The position numbers and the translations under genes were made by a program. Below the pieces are notes generated by a model. It made no database searches. It was not told the origin of the DNA and saw nothing but the letters and a program-made list of their open reading frames with translations. 64,000 nucleotides of DNA from positions 1 to 64,000 of the forward strand of contig VCJN01001730.1 in NCBI GenBank assembly GCA_006384855.1, in the 5' to 3' direction. Below, one piece after another: positions 25,242 through 36,809 of this stretch (the stretch's first letter is position 1; every line of letters begins with the position of its first letter). The stretch is from Tetraselmis striata (lineage: Eukaryota; Chlorophyta; Chlorodendrophyceae; Chlorodendrales; Chlorodendraceae).

Positions 25242-28200
25242 GTACGGTGGACTGGTGGGTTATCAACACTTATACTGCATGTGGCATCATGGCAAGCAAT
25301 ATTGCTGCGGGCACATCTGCTAATGTTGTTCCATAGCAGTTACACGCTACGCGGCAGGTGATTGAATGTACTATCAGATGGTGTCCATTCACGCGCTCGC
25401 TACCTGCTCTTTGGCTCCTTTGCTGCTTGGGTTGGGTTTGCAAGGGGGGGGGGGGGGGGGGGGTTCACGCAGCATGTTGCCCGTTTTCAGCACCGGTTGT
25501 GTGCTGCTGCACTTTGCCTCGCTGCTCGCTGCTTGCAGGGTTTCAGGTGGGTTTGATGTACGATTGTATGTTGTTTTGTTTCGCATTTTATTGAGTTGTG
25601 GCTGCCTATAATACTTAGTCCATGTTCGTTTGATGCAGTGAATACAGTATACGGATGCAGTCACTCAGTCCGTCAGTGATACACCCATCCTATCGAGATA
25701 ATCCTCACGCATTATGGTCCGCACAGCAGGGAAGTTGCGGATTAAAATGTGCATTTTCTAAAAGCGGTTTGCTACCCCATGGCATATGGGCACTTGCAAA
25801 CAGTCATCAAGGTATAGCAGCAATGGAATCCTTATCAGTCTGCTAGGGACGCTGTACTAAGTAACTACGGAATGCATATTACTCGTGCTCATGTGGGTAC
25901 CAGTACAAGCAATGTCAACACCATAGGTAAATCCTTGCGCCTCTCTAGCACCCGAAAAGAGTACCGGAATAAATTGATAGATAGAAAGGAGAGGTAAGAA
26001 TATACGGGGCGATTCGTGGCGCGATTCTGCTGTGAGCAGCGGGCGCGTGAGGTTTTGATGTTGCACGCTCTTCCATCGCACGCCCGCGCGCCCCGCCTTT
26101 ATCTAGCGACGAATAATATATAAAGCATTGATAATCTGATATGCAATGAATCCTTATGCATCCACCATTTCATCCATCACTTTCATGGCACGGCATGGCA
26201 TGGCAAGCGAGATGGGAGATGATGCACACATGTTACCGATTCAGCGTGTTGCGCACTCTCGCGCGCGTGCTTCATGAGTTTGATTTACTCTTGTATACCT
26301 CCCCACAAAAGTCTTGCTCCCCAAAACCACACAACACGCGGGAAATCACTGTTGCGCAGGTATATGGCAATATTATTGGATACCATTCAACCAACCGCAG
26401 GTGCACTCAATGGCCACTGGGTGCATTGTCTTAAATTTTCAAATGCCGGTTATCTTGGCGCGAAGAAGTGTGTGATAAAGTGGTAGAACAGCCGCAACAA
26501 TGCCCCATTACTTTTTGGCATTGTAAATGCGTTCGGAGCATATAAGTAACCGTTCTGGGCAAGTATAGGTGCGATTTTCTTTCAAATTCGCCGACATAGC
26601 GGTGTCATGCGATCACTCCGTGTTTTTAATTGAGGAAAGGTGAATCTCCACGCGAGAGGGTACATGAATCTGAGCGCCGTCAGTGTTGGAAATACTGATG
26701 CACTTGCAGTTTTGGAAGTCATTTTAAAGGCATATCTTCGTGAAACGGTGTGGGATTAAGACGTACGAGGTCGCGTTGGAAAGCGCGTGGCGAAAGCGCG
26801 TTTTTTTATGGCATGTGGCCTTTTATCGCTCGGATTTTCGCGCTCAGAATTGCCGTTTGCATTGATGAGGTCTGCGAGCCCAAACGCATGTTTTCAAACT
26901 TTGGAGCCCAGTATGTTAGGCCCCGTAACGGGCATCTAAGTGCAACCCATAGTGCCTCAGACTCGAGCCCACTATAGGTCTCAAGTAAACAAACAACTCT
27001 TCATTATTGCGTTTCCCCACATCCGCACACACTTATTTGCTCGCAATGCGTATAAATTTCAATCTGCGATTTCGCAGTAATCGGTGCTTTGGCACAATGC
27101 ATGGGTTTCCTCCTACACCTCCCGCGCTGCATTGTGGCAGTAGTGCATTGGAAGGACGTTGATATGAGCTATTCACATGGTGAAGCTTGGGCCATATAGT
27201 GCGTCGCATGTTATGGTACCATTTTAGGCCCTCTTGAGCACTGACCAAACTGTAGGGCGGGGTAGTGGCGCGTGCACGGCTGCGATGCCACGGTATCGCC
27301 CAAATGGCACGAAACTCCCACAATTTATTAATTTACTATCATATTATCCGTGCGTAAAACTTTTGGGGCATGCGCAACTCCATGAAACTGAAACGCGTGC
27401 AATCGCATTGTGCAATTTTCTGATGAAAAGCGGCATCTTTTTTCGTTTCGGAGGGTGCACTGCAACCAAGGTCATGGAAGCTAAACTTCAGTGTAAGTAG
27501 AAGACTACGCGTGGTTTTGGCTATGTGCTATTGCACAGCGGTGCACGCACATGCAGATTCGTGTAGGGCTAAACGGGCTAAACGTTTATGGGAAAGTGTA
27601 CACGCGGTCCTCGCGCGAGCGCGCCCGCCAGTCGTATAGTCCTCGCGTACGGGTACATGCCATCGGTACATGTACCCTGTACCTGTAGTTACCCGCCATC
27701 TGTACAGATGATATAGGTTTTCATATATACACGCCAAAACGTACTATTACGCGGGCAGGTGGGAGTCGTCAATATTGACCGCACAATCGGATGTACCTAC
27801 CGCACCGTAGTATGACAATATCTATTGGGATACGGACTACGGATGGTCATATCGATTGCAAAACTCGTAGTTCTGTAGTAGTACTGCCCAGTAGCGCGTA
27901 TCCAATATCTATATAGATGTTATTGCTGGCGGCGTAAAATTCAATAATTCGCATCAGGCACGACCGCGCGCTGCTGCCTACCGCCGCTGGTGGCCCTAGC
28001 TCGACTTGCACAGGTCTAGCGAGCAACAACTCACAGCGATTACATCTTGCTCACGTCGGTCAGTCGCTCCACGCACAGGTAGTCGTTCTTACTCCGTGAT
28101 CAGGCCGTGCTGTTGCTTACTACGATAAGCTGCACAGACCAAGTGCCTGCCGGGTAGCTGAAGCCCCCCCCCCCCCCCCCCACGTTCTCCCCTAAGGGAG

Positions 28201-28690
28201 AGTATTGGCAGCTGGAGGGGACGAGGTCGCGCCCTTGTGTTTTTCGTGTACTGGCCTCGTACTGGTACCCCTATTTTAAATTTCCGGCGCCCCCAGTACT
28301 GTATGCGCGGAGCCCCTTGGTCCTGCCACCGCTACAGCGAGTCCCCAAACCCTGCCCCCTCTGAGTTGGAGCTGTGAGGCAAGCAATCTTACTGGCCCTG
28401 CTGTCTCGTCTGTCGCGTAGGCGGCACACACGTGCTGCCCCCCCGGGCGATCTGCATGTCATGTCGTAGTGCGCCCTCCCCGCCGGTGTGCGTCGTTACG
28501 TCGTCGTTACCACGCGCGCCGCAATTCTGCGCGGCTGCCGCCAGGGCGCTCGCGTCACAGAGTCGGCCCTACTTGCCGACTGACACCGGCATACTGCTGC
28601 GCTAAGCCAACACAATATCATCACCCCCCACCCCCCGCTTCTCTCCGCGCGCCTTCCCCTACAGCTGCGAACCGTTTGCTTGCACTCCGG

Positions 28691-28693
<3 letters not shown>

Positions 28694-28721
<28 letters not shown>
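28694..28721 (+). repeat. Poly(C) run, 28 nt
   Basis: Uninterrupted C homopolymer upstream of GID4 on its sense strand. Confidence 0.95.
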
Positions 28722-29219
28722 GGGGACGCGTTCCCCGCGGGAACTACACTCCAACCACGCCGGTTCAACGATTCTCCGCCAATAGTACAACGGCGCCAGC
28801 TCGTCTAGCAGAGTGCTTCATTTCTCGGCGTGTATCAACCATTCTCCGAATCTTCTTGCCCGCCAGTTGCCGCCTAGCGCAGGGAGCAACCCGGAGCACC
28901 GTTTTGTGCGTCTGGTATTTGAAACTGATGCTGATTTCACTCCTTCCCCGACGACATCCGCTTATTATTGCGTATTCGTATCACCTGAAATTGCACCAGC
29001 CGCTGATACCCGACGCTCTTGGTTGCTGCTGCTGGCTACAGCATGATCAATGGCGCTGATCCCTCGGCGGCCTTTGCTGCGTTTCCCATCTCCAGGCTCC
29101 GTAGCCCCGCCTGCTACCCTCCTGCCTCTTCAGGCAGAGAACGCACTGCTGGCAAGCTAGAACGCACCTTCTCGTATTTGCGGACCAGGCAGGGCAGCGC
29201 GCGAACTCCTGCAGCCAGG

Positions 29220-30501
29220 ATGCCAGGGGAGGCGCCGTGCCAGGCGCGGGCAGCGGAGGAGGCGGCGCTGCTGCAGGCGTTTAAGAAGAGCCACGCAGCC
29301 AAGGGCGCCGCACATCGCCCCTCGCCCTGCTCGTTCCTCGCGCCCGGCCAGGTGTGCCCCTTCGCAGCGCCACCTCGTGCGCCCTTCCCCAGCCGTGCCC
29401 TGGCGTCGACCCTGCGCCCAGTTACTGCACAGCCCCCGAACACCTCTCATCTCCCTGTCCTCGTACCCGCAGCTATTGCCCCCCCCCCACCCTCTTCCGT
29501 CAACCATACCAGCCGCGATCTGCTGCTGATCCTCCGGCGGGAAAATGCTGGGGAAAGCAGTGCGCTTCGCTGATCACCCTTAATCCCTGGGCTGCCGGCA
29601 CTGCAGAGCTTCCGGGGGGCGCAGCGCGTGGCTCATGCGGGCGTCTCATCGCACGAGGAGGACTGGTGCGTGGGCCTGCAGGTCATCTCGTGCGACATGG
29701 AGGCCTCGCGCATATGCGGCACCATGGATGCGATGAACGTGCCGCACGCGCGCTCGCCTGTGACGACGTTCTGGGAGGGCGAGATCGTCGATAACGTGCA
29801 CCATTCCTTCTTCACGCACAAGTGGGGCGCCTCGGCAGAGACGGACATGCGGCACTGGTCGAAGTTTGAGGCGTTCCTACCCATCAAGGCATGCGCCCGC
29901 GCCTTCCCTCTGCTCCCTCCCCCATCCTGCCGGGCCATGCCACGCCGCCCGTCCCGCACACCAGGCGCCCCCTATCACCGCGCAGTCACACTTACACATG
30001 TAGATACATGCATCCACCTGATGTAAGCGCATGTGTAGGCAGACAGGGAATAGACGCACTGCCCCGTGCGCTGAGGGGCACCACTGCCTGCCCGCGTGCC
30101 CCGGCAGGAGTCCGTGCTCAGCGGGGCGGGCTTCAGCGACCTGATGCGCCGGTACCCGTATATCTTCATGCGCCTCAAGGAGCTGCACTTTGTCAACTGC
30201 ACCCATGACTGCGGCCTCACCATCGCTGGCGCGCCCCTGCCGCCCCATTGACAAAGCCTCTTGTTCTACACCCCCCCTCCCCCCCCTTAAGGGCCCTCTC
30301 ACCCGCCAGCCCAAGCCATGGCCAGCCCTCTGAGCGCTCCCTCCCTCCACAGGCTTTTACTACGTCTGCCTCGATCGCTCCACCGGCGACATCAGCGGCT
30401 TCTACTACGATCCCAACTCGTCGCCCTTCCAGAAACTGGAGCTGAGCCACCAGCCCTCCGGCGCCGCGGGACACGCTTTTGCGGATTTTACGCTGCTGTG
30501 A
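29220..30501 (+). CDS. GID4: GID4/VID24 substrate receptor of the GID (CTLH) ubiquitin ligase
   Basis: In yeast and animals GID4 binds proteins with N-terminal proline degrons and delivers them to the GID/CTLH E3 ligase in the cytoplasm. Exons: 29220-29351, 29607-29888, 30108-30228, 30353-30501, giving 227 aa. Exon 1 ends CSFLAPGQ, which joins SFRGAQRV as in the family. The Vid24 barrel follows: GTMDAMNVP, TFWEGEIVDN, HSFFTHKW, DMRHWSKF, RYPYIFMRLKELHFV, DCGLTIAG|FYYVCLD and the diagnostic GFYYDPNSSPFQKLEL near the C-terminus. The start at 29220 is chosen because plant homologues begin shortly before the barrel; in-frame ATGs at 29043 and 29019 are possible. Introns 2 and 3 can only be joined in phase with GC donors (AAG|GCATGC, CTG|GCGCGC). 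A TGTAA lies 89 nt after the stop. Confidence 0.93.
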
Positions 30502-30589
30502 GGCGCACCTGCCGGGCAGCAAGGGCAGCGTGCGATGACAACGCGATAAGTGCTTTGTGCCCCCTACATGCGGCAGACGTTTTTTACCA

Positions 30590-30594
30590 TGTAA
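30590..30594 (+). terminator. Poly(A) signal TGTAA for GID4
   Basis: 89 nt after the GID4 stop, about 16 nt from the opposing signal of the convergent gene. Confidence 0.6.
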
Positions 30595-30609
30595 TGTCAC
30601 TTTGAATGC

Positions 30610-30614
30610 TTACA
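30610..30614 (-). terminator. Poly(A) signal TGTAA for LPA3-like gene
   Basis: TTACA on the plus strand, about 275 nt past the minus-strand stop. The two transcripts probably meet or overlap here. Confidence 0.5.
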
Positions 30615-30887
30615 TGCCTCTCCCGGCAGAGAGGGGAGGGTGGGGGGGGGGGGGGGGGGGGGAGGAGGCATCTGGCACTGCTAACTTGTCATGGCTAGCC
30701 ACGATCAGGCGCGAAAGCCTAAAGCGAAACAGCACCAGCGGCATATTCGTTGCGCTTGTGACTACCACCGCCTCTGGACGCACTCTCAATAATTGGGCAC
30801 GTGCCAACATCCCACCTCACCGCGCCGCCCAGCCTGCCCTGTACAGAGACAGCATCGACACAGATCCAGCGCGGCAACGGCGCCGCC

Positions 30888-32937
30888 TCACGACTTTTTG
30901 AAGGGGTTCAGATTCCTGAGGGGGCTCGACGCGGCGGAGGCATTGGCGAAGGCAATCTCTAGGTTCTCGTTGGAGGGGCGCTCCGCCTGGCGGCCGATGG
31001 GCTGCAGGGCCCCGCCCTGCAGCTGAAAGATCTGCCAGGGCGTGTCCGCGGGGTCGCCCCTATCCACAAGCTTGAACACCGCGCCCTCCACCGTCTTGAC
31101 AAAGATCTGGTGAAGGGGGGGGGGGGGGGTGAGAGGGGCGGAGCGGCTCACTATCAGGGCCGCCCACGTTTGCCGTGTAACCCCTTGGTAGTGCATTAGC
31201 GCGGTAGTGTTTTTATTGGGAACATGTGTAAGGAGGCGGGGGGGGGGGGGGGGGGGGGCGGGGCAAGTGACCATGACTGGCAGTGAGGCACTCTGCGGCT
31301 GCTTTCCGGTGTGCCCGCAAGCATCCCCCCCCCCCCCCAACCTCACGGCAAACAACCGCCGCCTTTGCTCCCTCTTAACATAGAGAGAGGTAACCAAACA
31401 GCACAGCCGCTGCGGTTGACACCGAATGATGGGCTGGATGGTAGCGCGCACCTTCATGGCGACCGGCAGGAAGCTGTACACTGTCTGGAAGGAGGCGATG
31501 AGCTCCCGCTGCGCGCTGGGCGGCTTGAAGGGATCCCAGCCTGCAGCCGCAATAGCGTAATGTAGGCAGGGGTGGCGGGTAGGGGGGGACAGGGAGGACT
31601 CAAACTTCCCTGTTCCCCTGTGCGCCAGCATCCTGAGACCCCATTGTTGAGGCCCCTCTGGGTCCAACAGGGCAGCAAAGGGAGGAGAATAAAGGGGGGG
31701 GGGGGGGGGGGGGGGGGTCGTACCTGGATTCAACATCACCGCCACGCCGCCAGACCAGTTGCCCATCAGCTCGGCCACCAGCTCAACCTGCGCCTCGCCC
31801 GGCTGCACAATCATGACGCTCCCCCGCAGCCGCTTGCCCGCTGCCTCCTCCAAATAATCAACGTCCACGCCGGCTGGGAGCGATGCCTTTAGCGATGCCT
31901 TGGCTGCCTGCAGGTGATACCAGCAGTGAGTGCGGTTGCGGGATCCTAGGGGGCTTTCTGGCAGGGGATGGTGCGGCGAGTCGCAGCCAGGCCGAGGGTG
32001 CCCACCTCAAAGTCCGCAAACACCACTGTCAGCTCGTCGATCTCGCCGCCTTTGAACAAGCCATCCACGATGTCCCGCACTAGCTCCACAGTCTGTGCCA
32101 GCCGCCGCATCGCATCAGCTGTTGTATTTCTTCCATGCACTCCGTGCAGCATCCTGATATCGTCTCAGCTGTGATTGCATGCAGGTGTTTGTTGATGGGG
32201 GGTGGGCCTTAGGGGGGGGGCACATGCGAGCACCATCAGGAGGCGGGGAAACGGAGGGGACTCACGCTTGCAGCGCTCTCGTCTGCCACTGGTACTTCCA
32301 CCGACAACCGGTTGCCACGGCTCTGACCCTGCGGAGACCAAGCTATCATATTAAGCCAGACGGACTCCAGCTGGTGTTGCTCACATCCCGGAGGCAAGAG
32401 ACTACTAGCCGCTAATGGCCACATGCTAGAGACTCAGGGCGCCAACATGTATGATGACGATACTGATGTTGCTGCCCACGGAGCATCAAGCACACTCGCA
32501 GAGTATTGTAATGCATTGATACTCAACAGGACGGTGGAGCGAGTTTCGCCCCAGGCGTTGCGTGCGCCGCTCACCTTGCCCTTCCCCCTGCCGCGCCGCC
32601 CCGGTCGAAGCCCCGCCGCCGCTTCGATGCCGACGCTGAGGGCTCCCACTGCCTGCGCGATGGCCTCCTCTCGGGAAGAGGGGCACTCAGCGGAGGCTGC
32701 ACGTGTGACAAAGAGGCTCCGCGGCGGCCGCCCAGGCGGTGCACTCCGCGCCAGTGCGCCGGCGCCGCTCAACGGGGCGCCCACCCGCGGCGCGCGAACC
32801 GCCGCCGCCGCTACGATAACTCCCCCATCAACGCGCCTATGCGGAGGCCTCGCAGCACGGTGACCTGCGGTGGAAGGGAGACGCGCCGGGGAGACAGATA
32901 GGGACTGCATATTTGGCCGCTCCGAAAACAGATGCAA
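30888..32937 (-). CDS. LPA3: LPA3-like DUF1995 chloroplast protein (photosystem II assembly)
   Basis: Arabidopsis LPA3, a DUF1995 stromal protein, assists insertion of PSII proteins; the same role is inferred here. Six exons (minus): 32937-32575, 32328-32266, 32092-32006, 31907-31724, 31540-31452, 31106-30888. They join in phase to 334 aa. The N-terminal 70 residues are Arg/Ala/Ser-rich (transit peptide); an in-frame ATG at 32910 is an equally good start. Domain pieces: SSREEAIAQAVGAL, RGNRLSVEVPVADE, TVELVRDIVDGLF..ELTVVFADFE, VELVAELMGNWSGGVAVMLNPGW, the conserved ASFQTVYSFLPVAMK and VEGAVFKLV..TPWQIFQ, ending RPSNENLEIAFANASAASS. Introns hold sense-strand C runs (31694-31717 and 31238-31258 on the plus strand as G). 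The C-terminal half is the clearest match. Confidence 0.85.
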
Positions 32938-33123
32938 CCCTCGGTGGCTTGGGTGTGGCTCCCCAAGGCGAACTGGACGTGGGCTGTCGCGATGCCGCGT
33001 CGCTGCTGGTCGCGGTGTCTACGACCCACGACGTGCGACCGTATCTGCCGGCGCCCGCGCCCGCCCGCCCCGGCCGGATCGACATACATACAGCGACTAC
33101 CTGTATCACTGCGGTAGCGACTA
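32938..33123. other. LPA3 upstream flank
   Basis: A short GC-rich stretch without a recognised gene; presumed promoter of the LPA3-like gene. Confidence 0.35.
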
Positions 33124-33306
33124 ATGCCCGTTCTTAATATCCGAGTAATCGCTGAAGAGCAGCAGGAGCGGAAGCGCGCCACCGATAAAGCGTACCGTGA
33201 GCGTAACCGTGAAAAACGCCGCGCTTATAAGCGAGAGTATTACGAAAGGCATAAAGAGACCTCACAAAAGGCGAACGCCGAAAGGCAAAAAATGAACCCG
33301 CTATAA
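33124..33306 (+). CDS. Small highly charged ORF, HNH-type or viral-like linker
   Basis: A 60-aa frame with a repeated Lys/Arg/Glu/Tyr pattern (KAYRERNREKRRAYKREYY, then ERHKETSQKANAERQK). Such charged heptad-like repeats are common next to HNH endonuclease domains and in giant-virus or mobile-element proteins. No catalytic domain is present here, so it is a fragment or a chance frame. The R-like ending TTACTGCCCTTTTCTAATTCACAC follows at about 33350. Confidence 0.3.
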   Translation: MPVLNIRVIAEEQQERKRATDKAYRERNREKRRAYKREYYERHKETSQKANAERQKMNPL

Positions 33307-33869
33307 TGTCGCTGCCTCGCTGACGACTGCCGGTACCAGTGGCCAGTTTGTTACTGCCCTTTTCTAATTCACACGAGTCACCCAAACGACCGGTACCACG
33401 GCAGCAGACTTGCTGGCAGTAGACACCGGCGCGGGGCCCTACGAGCAAAGATAGGTGCGGAAAAGATCAAAACCGCAAGCCCCCAAAAAGGGGCCCGCAT
33501 CCCGCTACCTCTTGTACGCCAGTAGAAAGCACCCGCGCTTACGCGCGGATCAATCACATACATATTATTGCTTATCGTTGTTAATGATGTCATCATTATT
33601 TTACAGTATTTCTTCCCTAAAAAAGGGTAGCGCCGTGCGAGTTGCGCTGAGGTTGTTCTGCCGTAAATGTCACGGATACTACGCGATTTTAAAATTAGGA
33701 GAAGCAAGTAACGCATTATGTATTACTTGCATTATCATTAAAATAAAACTGACGCGCGCAGACGGCGGCGACATGCCACCAGCAAATCAGCACGCGGACT
33801 CCGAATACTGGTACCAATACCAGTGGTCCCGAATCGGGGGTTCCTTGCTCTCCTTGCCTCCCTCTCCAC

Positions 33870-35430
33870 GGGTTCGTTTATGCTCGTGGACGATCGGTCC
33901 GCCCGTTTGCGGTCGGAGGACGGCGCGCAAAAAAGGCACGCCGTTGGCCAAGACATCCCACTGCGTCGCGATTCATCCTGAGGTGCAAGAGTGCGCCCAC
34001 ACGTTGGAGGTCACAGACGGGGCGGCGCGCTTCAACGCCGACGATGGATATTCGGTGGGCCTGCCGGAGAACGTTTGGACGGACATTCACGCCTTCCGCA
34101 CGTCCATCAAGGCGAGATAGGTTTGGGTACACTGGGTACAATCGGGCGAAGGCAAGGCGTCCGTGGGGCTTGTGTTGCGCTTCGATAACATGCACGCGTA
34201 CATCACGGACATGGAGGCCGCGCGACGTGAGGCCCCGGCTGACATCGAGTGGCCCGAGTTGGATGGTCACCACGGCATCCCGGTCCTCAACGTGCCGCTC
34301 GGATCGCCATGGTATGTACAAATTTACGTGCGCGCGCGGTAAGGCGGAGGAGCTGCAAGAGGAGGCACGCCAGCATGACCAAGCTCCTATCTGCCAAGCC
34401 CGGCCGTCGGCGGTACACCCACGCCGGGTCACGCCATATATCACCATGCATGGGCCCTCGCCAAGCATTGCATGCAGGACATGGCGGGATATTGGCTCCA
34501 CAACTGCCTTCCGTCCGAGGTGGAGGCCTTCGCGGAGGCGGTGGATGCCACCGTCCTCACGGCGGTGATGAGTCGAGCGGGTGCTAGGGATCTCTTTTGA
34601 TCCCTCCACGTACAACACCGACACCAGTTATCCCGACCGGTGGTCACCGATTTCCTGACGGAGGTTTGCATGACCCTGACCCCACGGCCGCAAAGGCGGC
34701 TACTTTATTTCGGCGAGTATACATGCCAGGGCGCGCAGCACTCTTCACCTCCCCACCCGGTTGAAGGCGCTGACATCCACCGCATAGCTACCTTCATGAT
34801 GCCGCCTTCATCATCGGCTGCATGAATGAAATCCTCCTAGGAACTCCGACACTAGCTAACACCTCCACCCTTGGTTTCTTCGACCCAAATCTTTAGTCCG
34901 TACTTGCTTGGCCGAGGCAACTTCAACGCAAATTCTTCCGCCCGCCAGTATGACCACTTCCAAAACGATGCTCGTGGGTCGGCTAGCTACGCCGCGGCGG
35001 TGCGCGAGGCGTGGGGCCGCCTCTAGGCGGCTACTGCTGGCCATCTCAGCGACGCGGATGCCCGCGTGATGAAGCGGGAGGCGGAGGCTTCGTCGAACTC
35101 GCAAAAGGAGCTCAGTGACGGCATTTCTAGACCGTCCATGCTTATAACTCTCGGCTGCATATTAATGAGATAGCCACTCTCACTGTCACATATGTAGGGA
35201 GCGGATCTTGTTCGGCCTGCTCGACGCGGCGTCGGGCGTATGTGGACGGTGACCATCCCCACCGCGCAGACGGTCATGACTCCGCATGAGCTGCCGCGGG
35301 AGGTCGCTGCCGGGTACTTTATTCTGCCTACTAGCCCATGCCTAACCCCGGTGGTTGGGAGCCAGATCATTTTGCCCTCGACATAGCGCAACCCCGTCAC
35401 TGCCGACCTCTGTGGCGACACGCTCATGAA
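33870..35430 (+). pseudogene. Broken coding region upstream of R copy b
   Basis: Several frames look protein-coding but stop or shift: 33900-34120 (CVAIHPEVQECAHTLEVTDG, ADDGYSVGLPENVWTDIHAF), 34170-34340 (LRFDNMHAYITDMEAARRE, GIPVLNVPLGSPWYVQIYV), about 34440-34600 (HNCLPSEVEAFAEAVDATV), about 34970-35120 (SYAAAVREAWGRL, DADARVMKREAEASS) and 35240-35330 (TIPTAQTVMTPHELPREV). Together with copy b they read as one decayed polyprotein of an R-family element running left to right. No family was recognised. Confidence 0.45.
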
Positions 35431-35443
35431 CCTCCCGGCATCT

Positions 35444-36400
35444 GGAGACGCTAACTGGCGTGTACATCACGACGCTATCGCAGACGCCTTCCGCGATCAT
35501 CATTTTGTTCACGACATAGGTATCGCTGCACGCCGGGAGGTGGATGACTTATTGTTCCCGCAGGCAGTGCCTCTCTGCTTAGAGTACCCGGGGATGAACT
35601 CAAGGACTCACATGGTGCCGGACGCAGAGCTATGACTCCCTCCCGGCGTCCAACGTCGTCACCAGGAGCTATGATCCCCGGAGCTTGAAGCCCACGCTGC
35701 TTGAGTTCAAGACCATGCGGTACGACCATGCGGTAAGTTGTAAGATCGTCGTCACCAGGAGCTATGATCCCCGGAGCTTGAAGCCCACGCTGCTTGAGTT
35801 CAAGACCATGCGGTAAGACCATGCGTATACGGGGCCAAGTACACTATAGTGCCCCCGGCCACGGCTGTGGATCGGTTTGAGTGCTCCTTGTTGGGCGACA
35901 TACAACGGGGGTTGGCAGTGCGGGATGCATCGTGGCACAACACGGAGCCGGGACAGAAGGGGCCTCTTCGAGACATCCTGGACACGTCGGAGTACACGGG
36001 CATGGTCTTCGACACGGTGCATGGGTGAGGTGAGCAAGGGGGTGCGCCGCAGTGTGCGCCGTGTCGCATGCTTGGCCGCGGATCGGGGTGCCCTCTCATC
36101 GCGGGACACTCGGTGCACCACCCGGGCTCACCAGGAGGCCTTACTCGCAAGAGAATTTCTCGGGGTCCTAAGCTTGGTGGCATCTCGAGAGCGTGTTCGC
36201 TGCCTCATCACACGGCACCGCATATTCGTCCGCCATCCCGTTGCCAAATAAAGCCGCACATCACGTCCGTGGATCACTCGCACACACGTGCACGCGTGGC
36301 CCGGACTCTGAACCGTGCGCGCATCACTCATCCATCCCGCTTCGTGCGGGATGCGGGCCGGCTTTAGGCGACTTGCCATGTTGATCTTTTAGTAAGGATT
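35444..36400 (+). mobile_element. R-family element, copy b
   Basis: Matches copy a (22.3 kb) from the GGCGTGTACA.CACGACGCTATCGC segment onward, with the same broken frame (HHDAIADAFRDH, ARREVDDLL) and the same 3' region (RAHQEALLAREFLG, GTGCACGCGTGGCCCGGACT). It differs by an internal tandem duplication: about 93 bp starting CGTCGTCACCAGGAGCTATG at 35654 recurs at 35747. Further TTTTTGTAATCCACACCAGT at about 36590 may mark the real terminus. Confidence 0.65.
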
Positions 36401-36809
36401 ACTGCTTTAACTTTGGATTGTTACTGGATTTCCTTTGGATTTCTGTATGGATTTCTTGAATGTTGCGTCTAACACAGCATGTAATCATATTGTTACTGGC
36501 TGATCACTGCTGTAGTGGACGTTTTCTACTGCCTATTCGGGTGGTTTCCTGATCGCCTTTAGCAGCTAGCTCATGTAACGAATTGTTACTGGCCTTTTTG
36601 TAATCCACACCAGTGGTCGCTTGTCGAGCAGCACCCGACTGTGCTACAGGTACCCCGTGTAACGAAACAGCAGCACCGCGGCGCCACTATGCGCCTGTCA
36701 CCAATTAGCTCGCAGTGCCGCTGCTGCTATTGCCATCCTGCGCCCACTCGAGCCGTTTCTACGCTCCGACTTTCCAGGCATTAAGTGACTCCTCCAAGCG
36801 TCGCTGGCC

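Larger units (their letters stand above)
25021..29219. other. 4.2-kb gene-poor region with simple repeats
   Basis: No gene recognised on either strand. Features: a TG dinucleotide run at 25201-25238, a G run at 25444-25462, a C run at about 28168-28181 and a 28-nt C run at 28694-28721. 26.1-27.9 kb is AT-rich with only short frames. The right end (28.4-29.2 kb) is the GID4 upstream region, where an open frame in the GID4 phase begins at 29019. Confidence 0.45.

Noticed and set aside
27800-27930. Imperfect hairpin (CAATATCTATTGGGATACG ... CGTATCCAATATC)
   Set aside because: Arms are imperfect and isolated, and no flanking duplication was seen; not enough to call a MITE.
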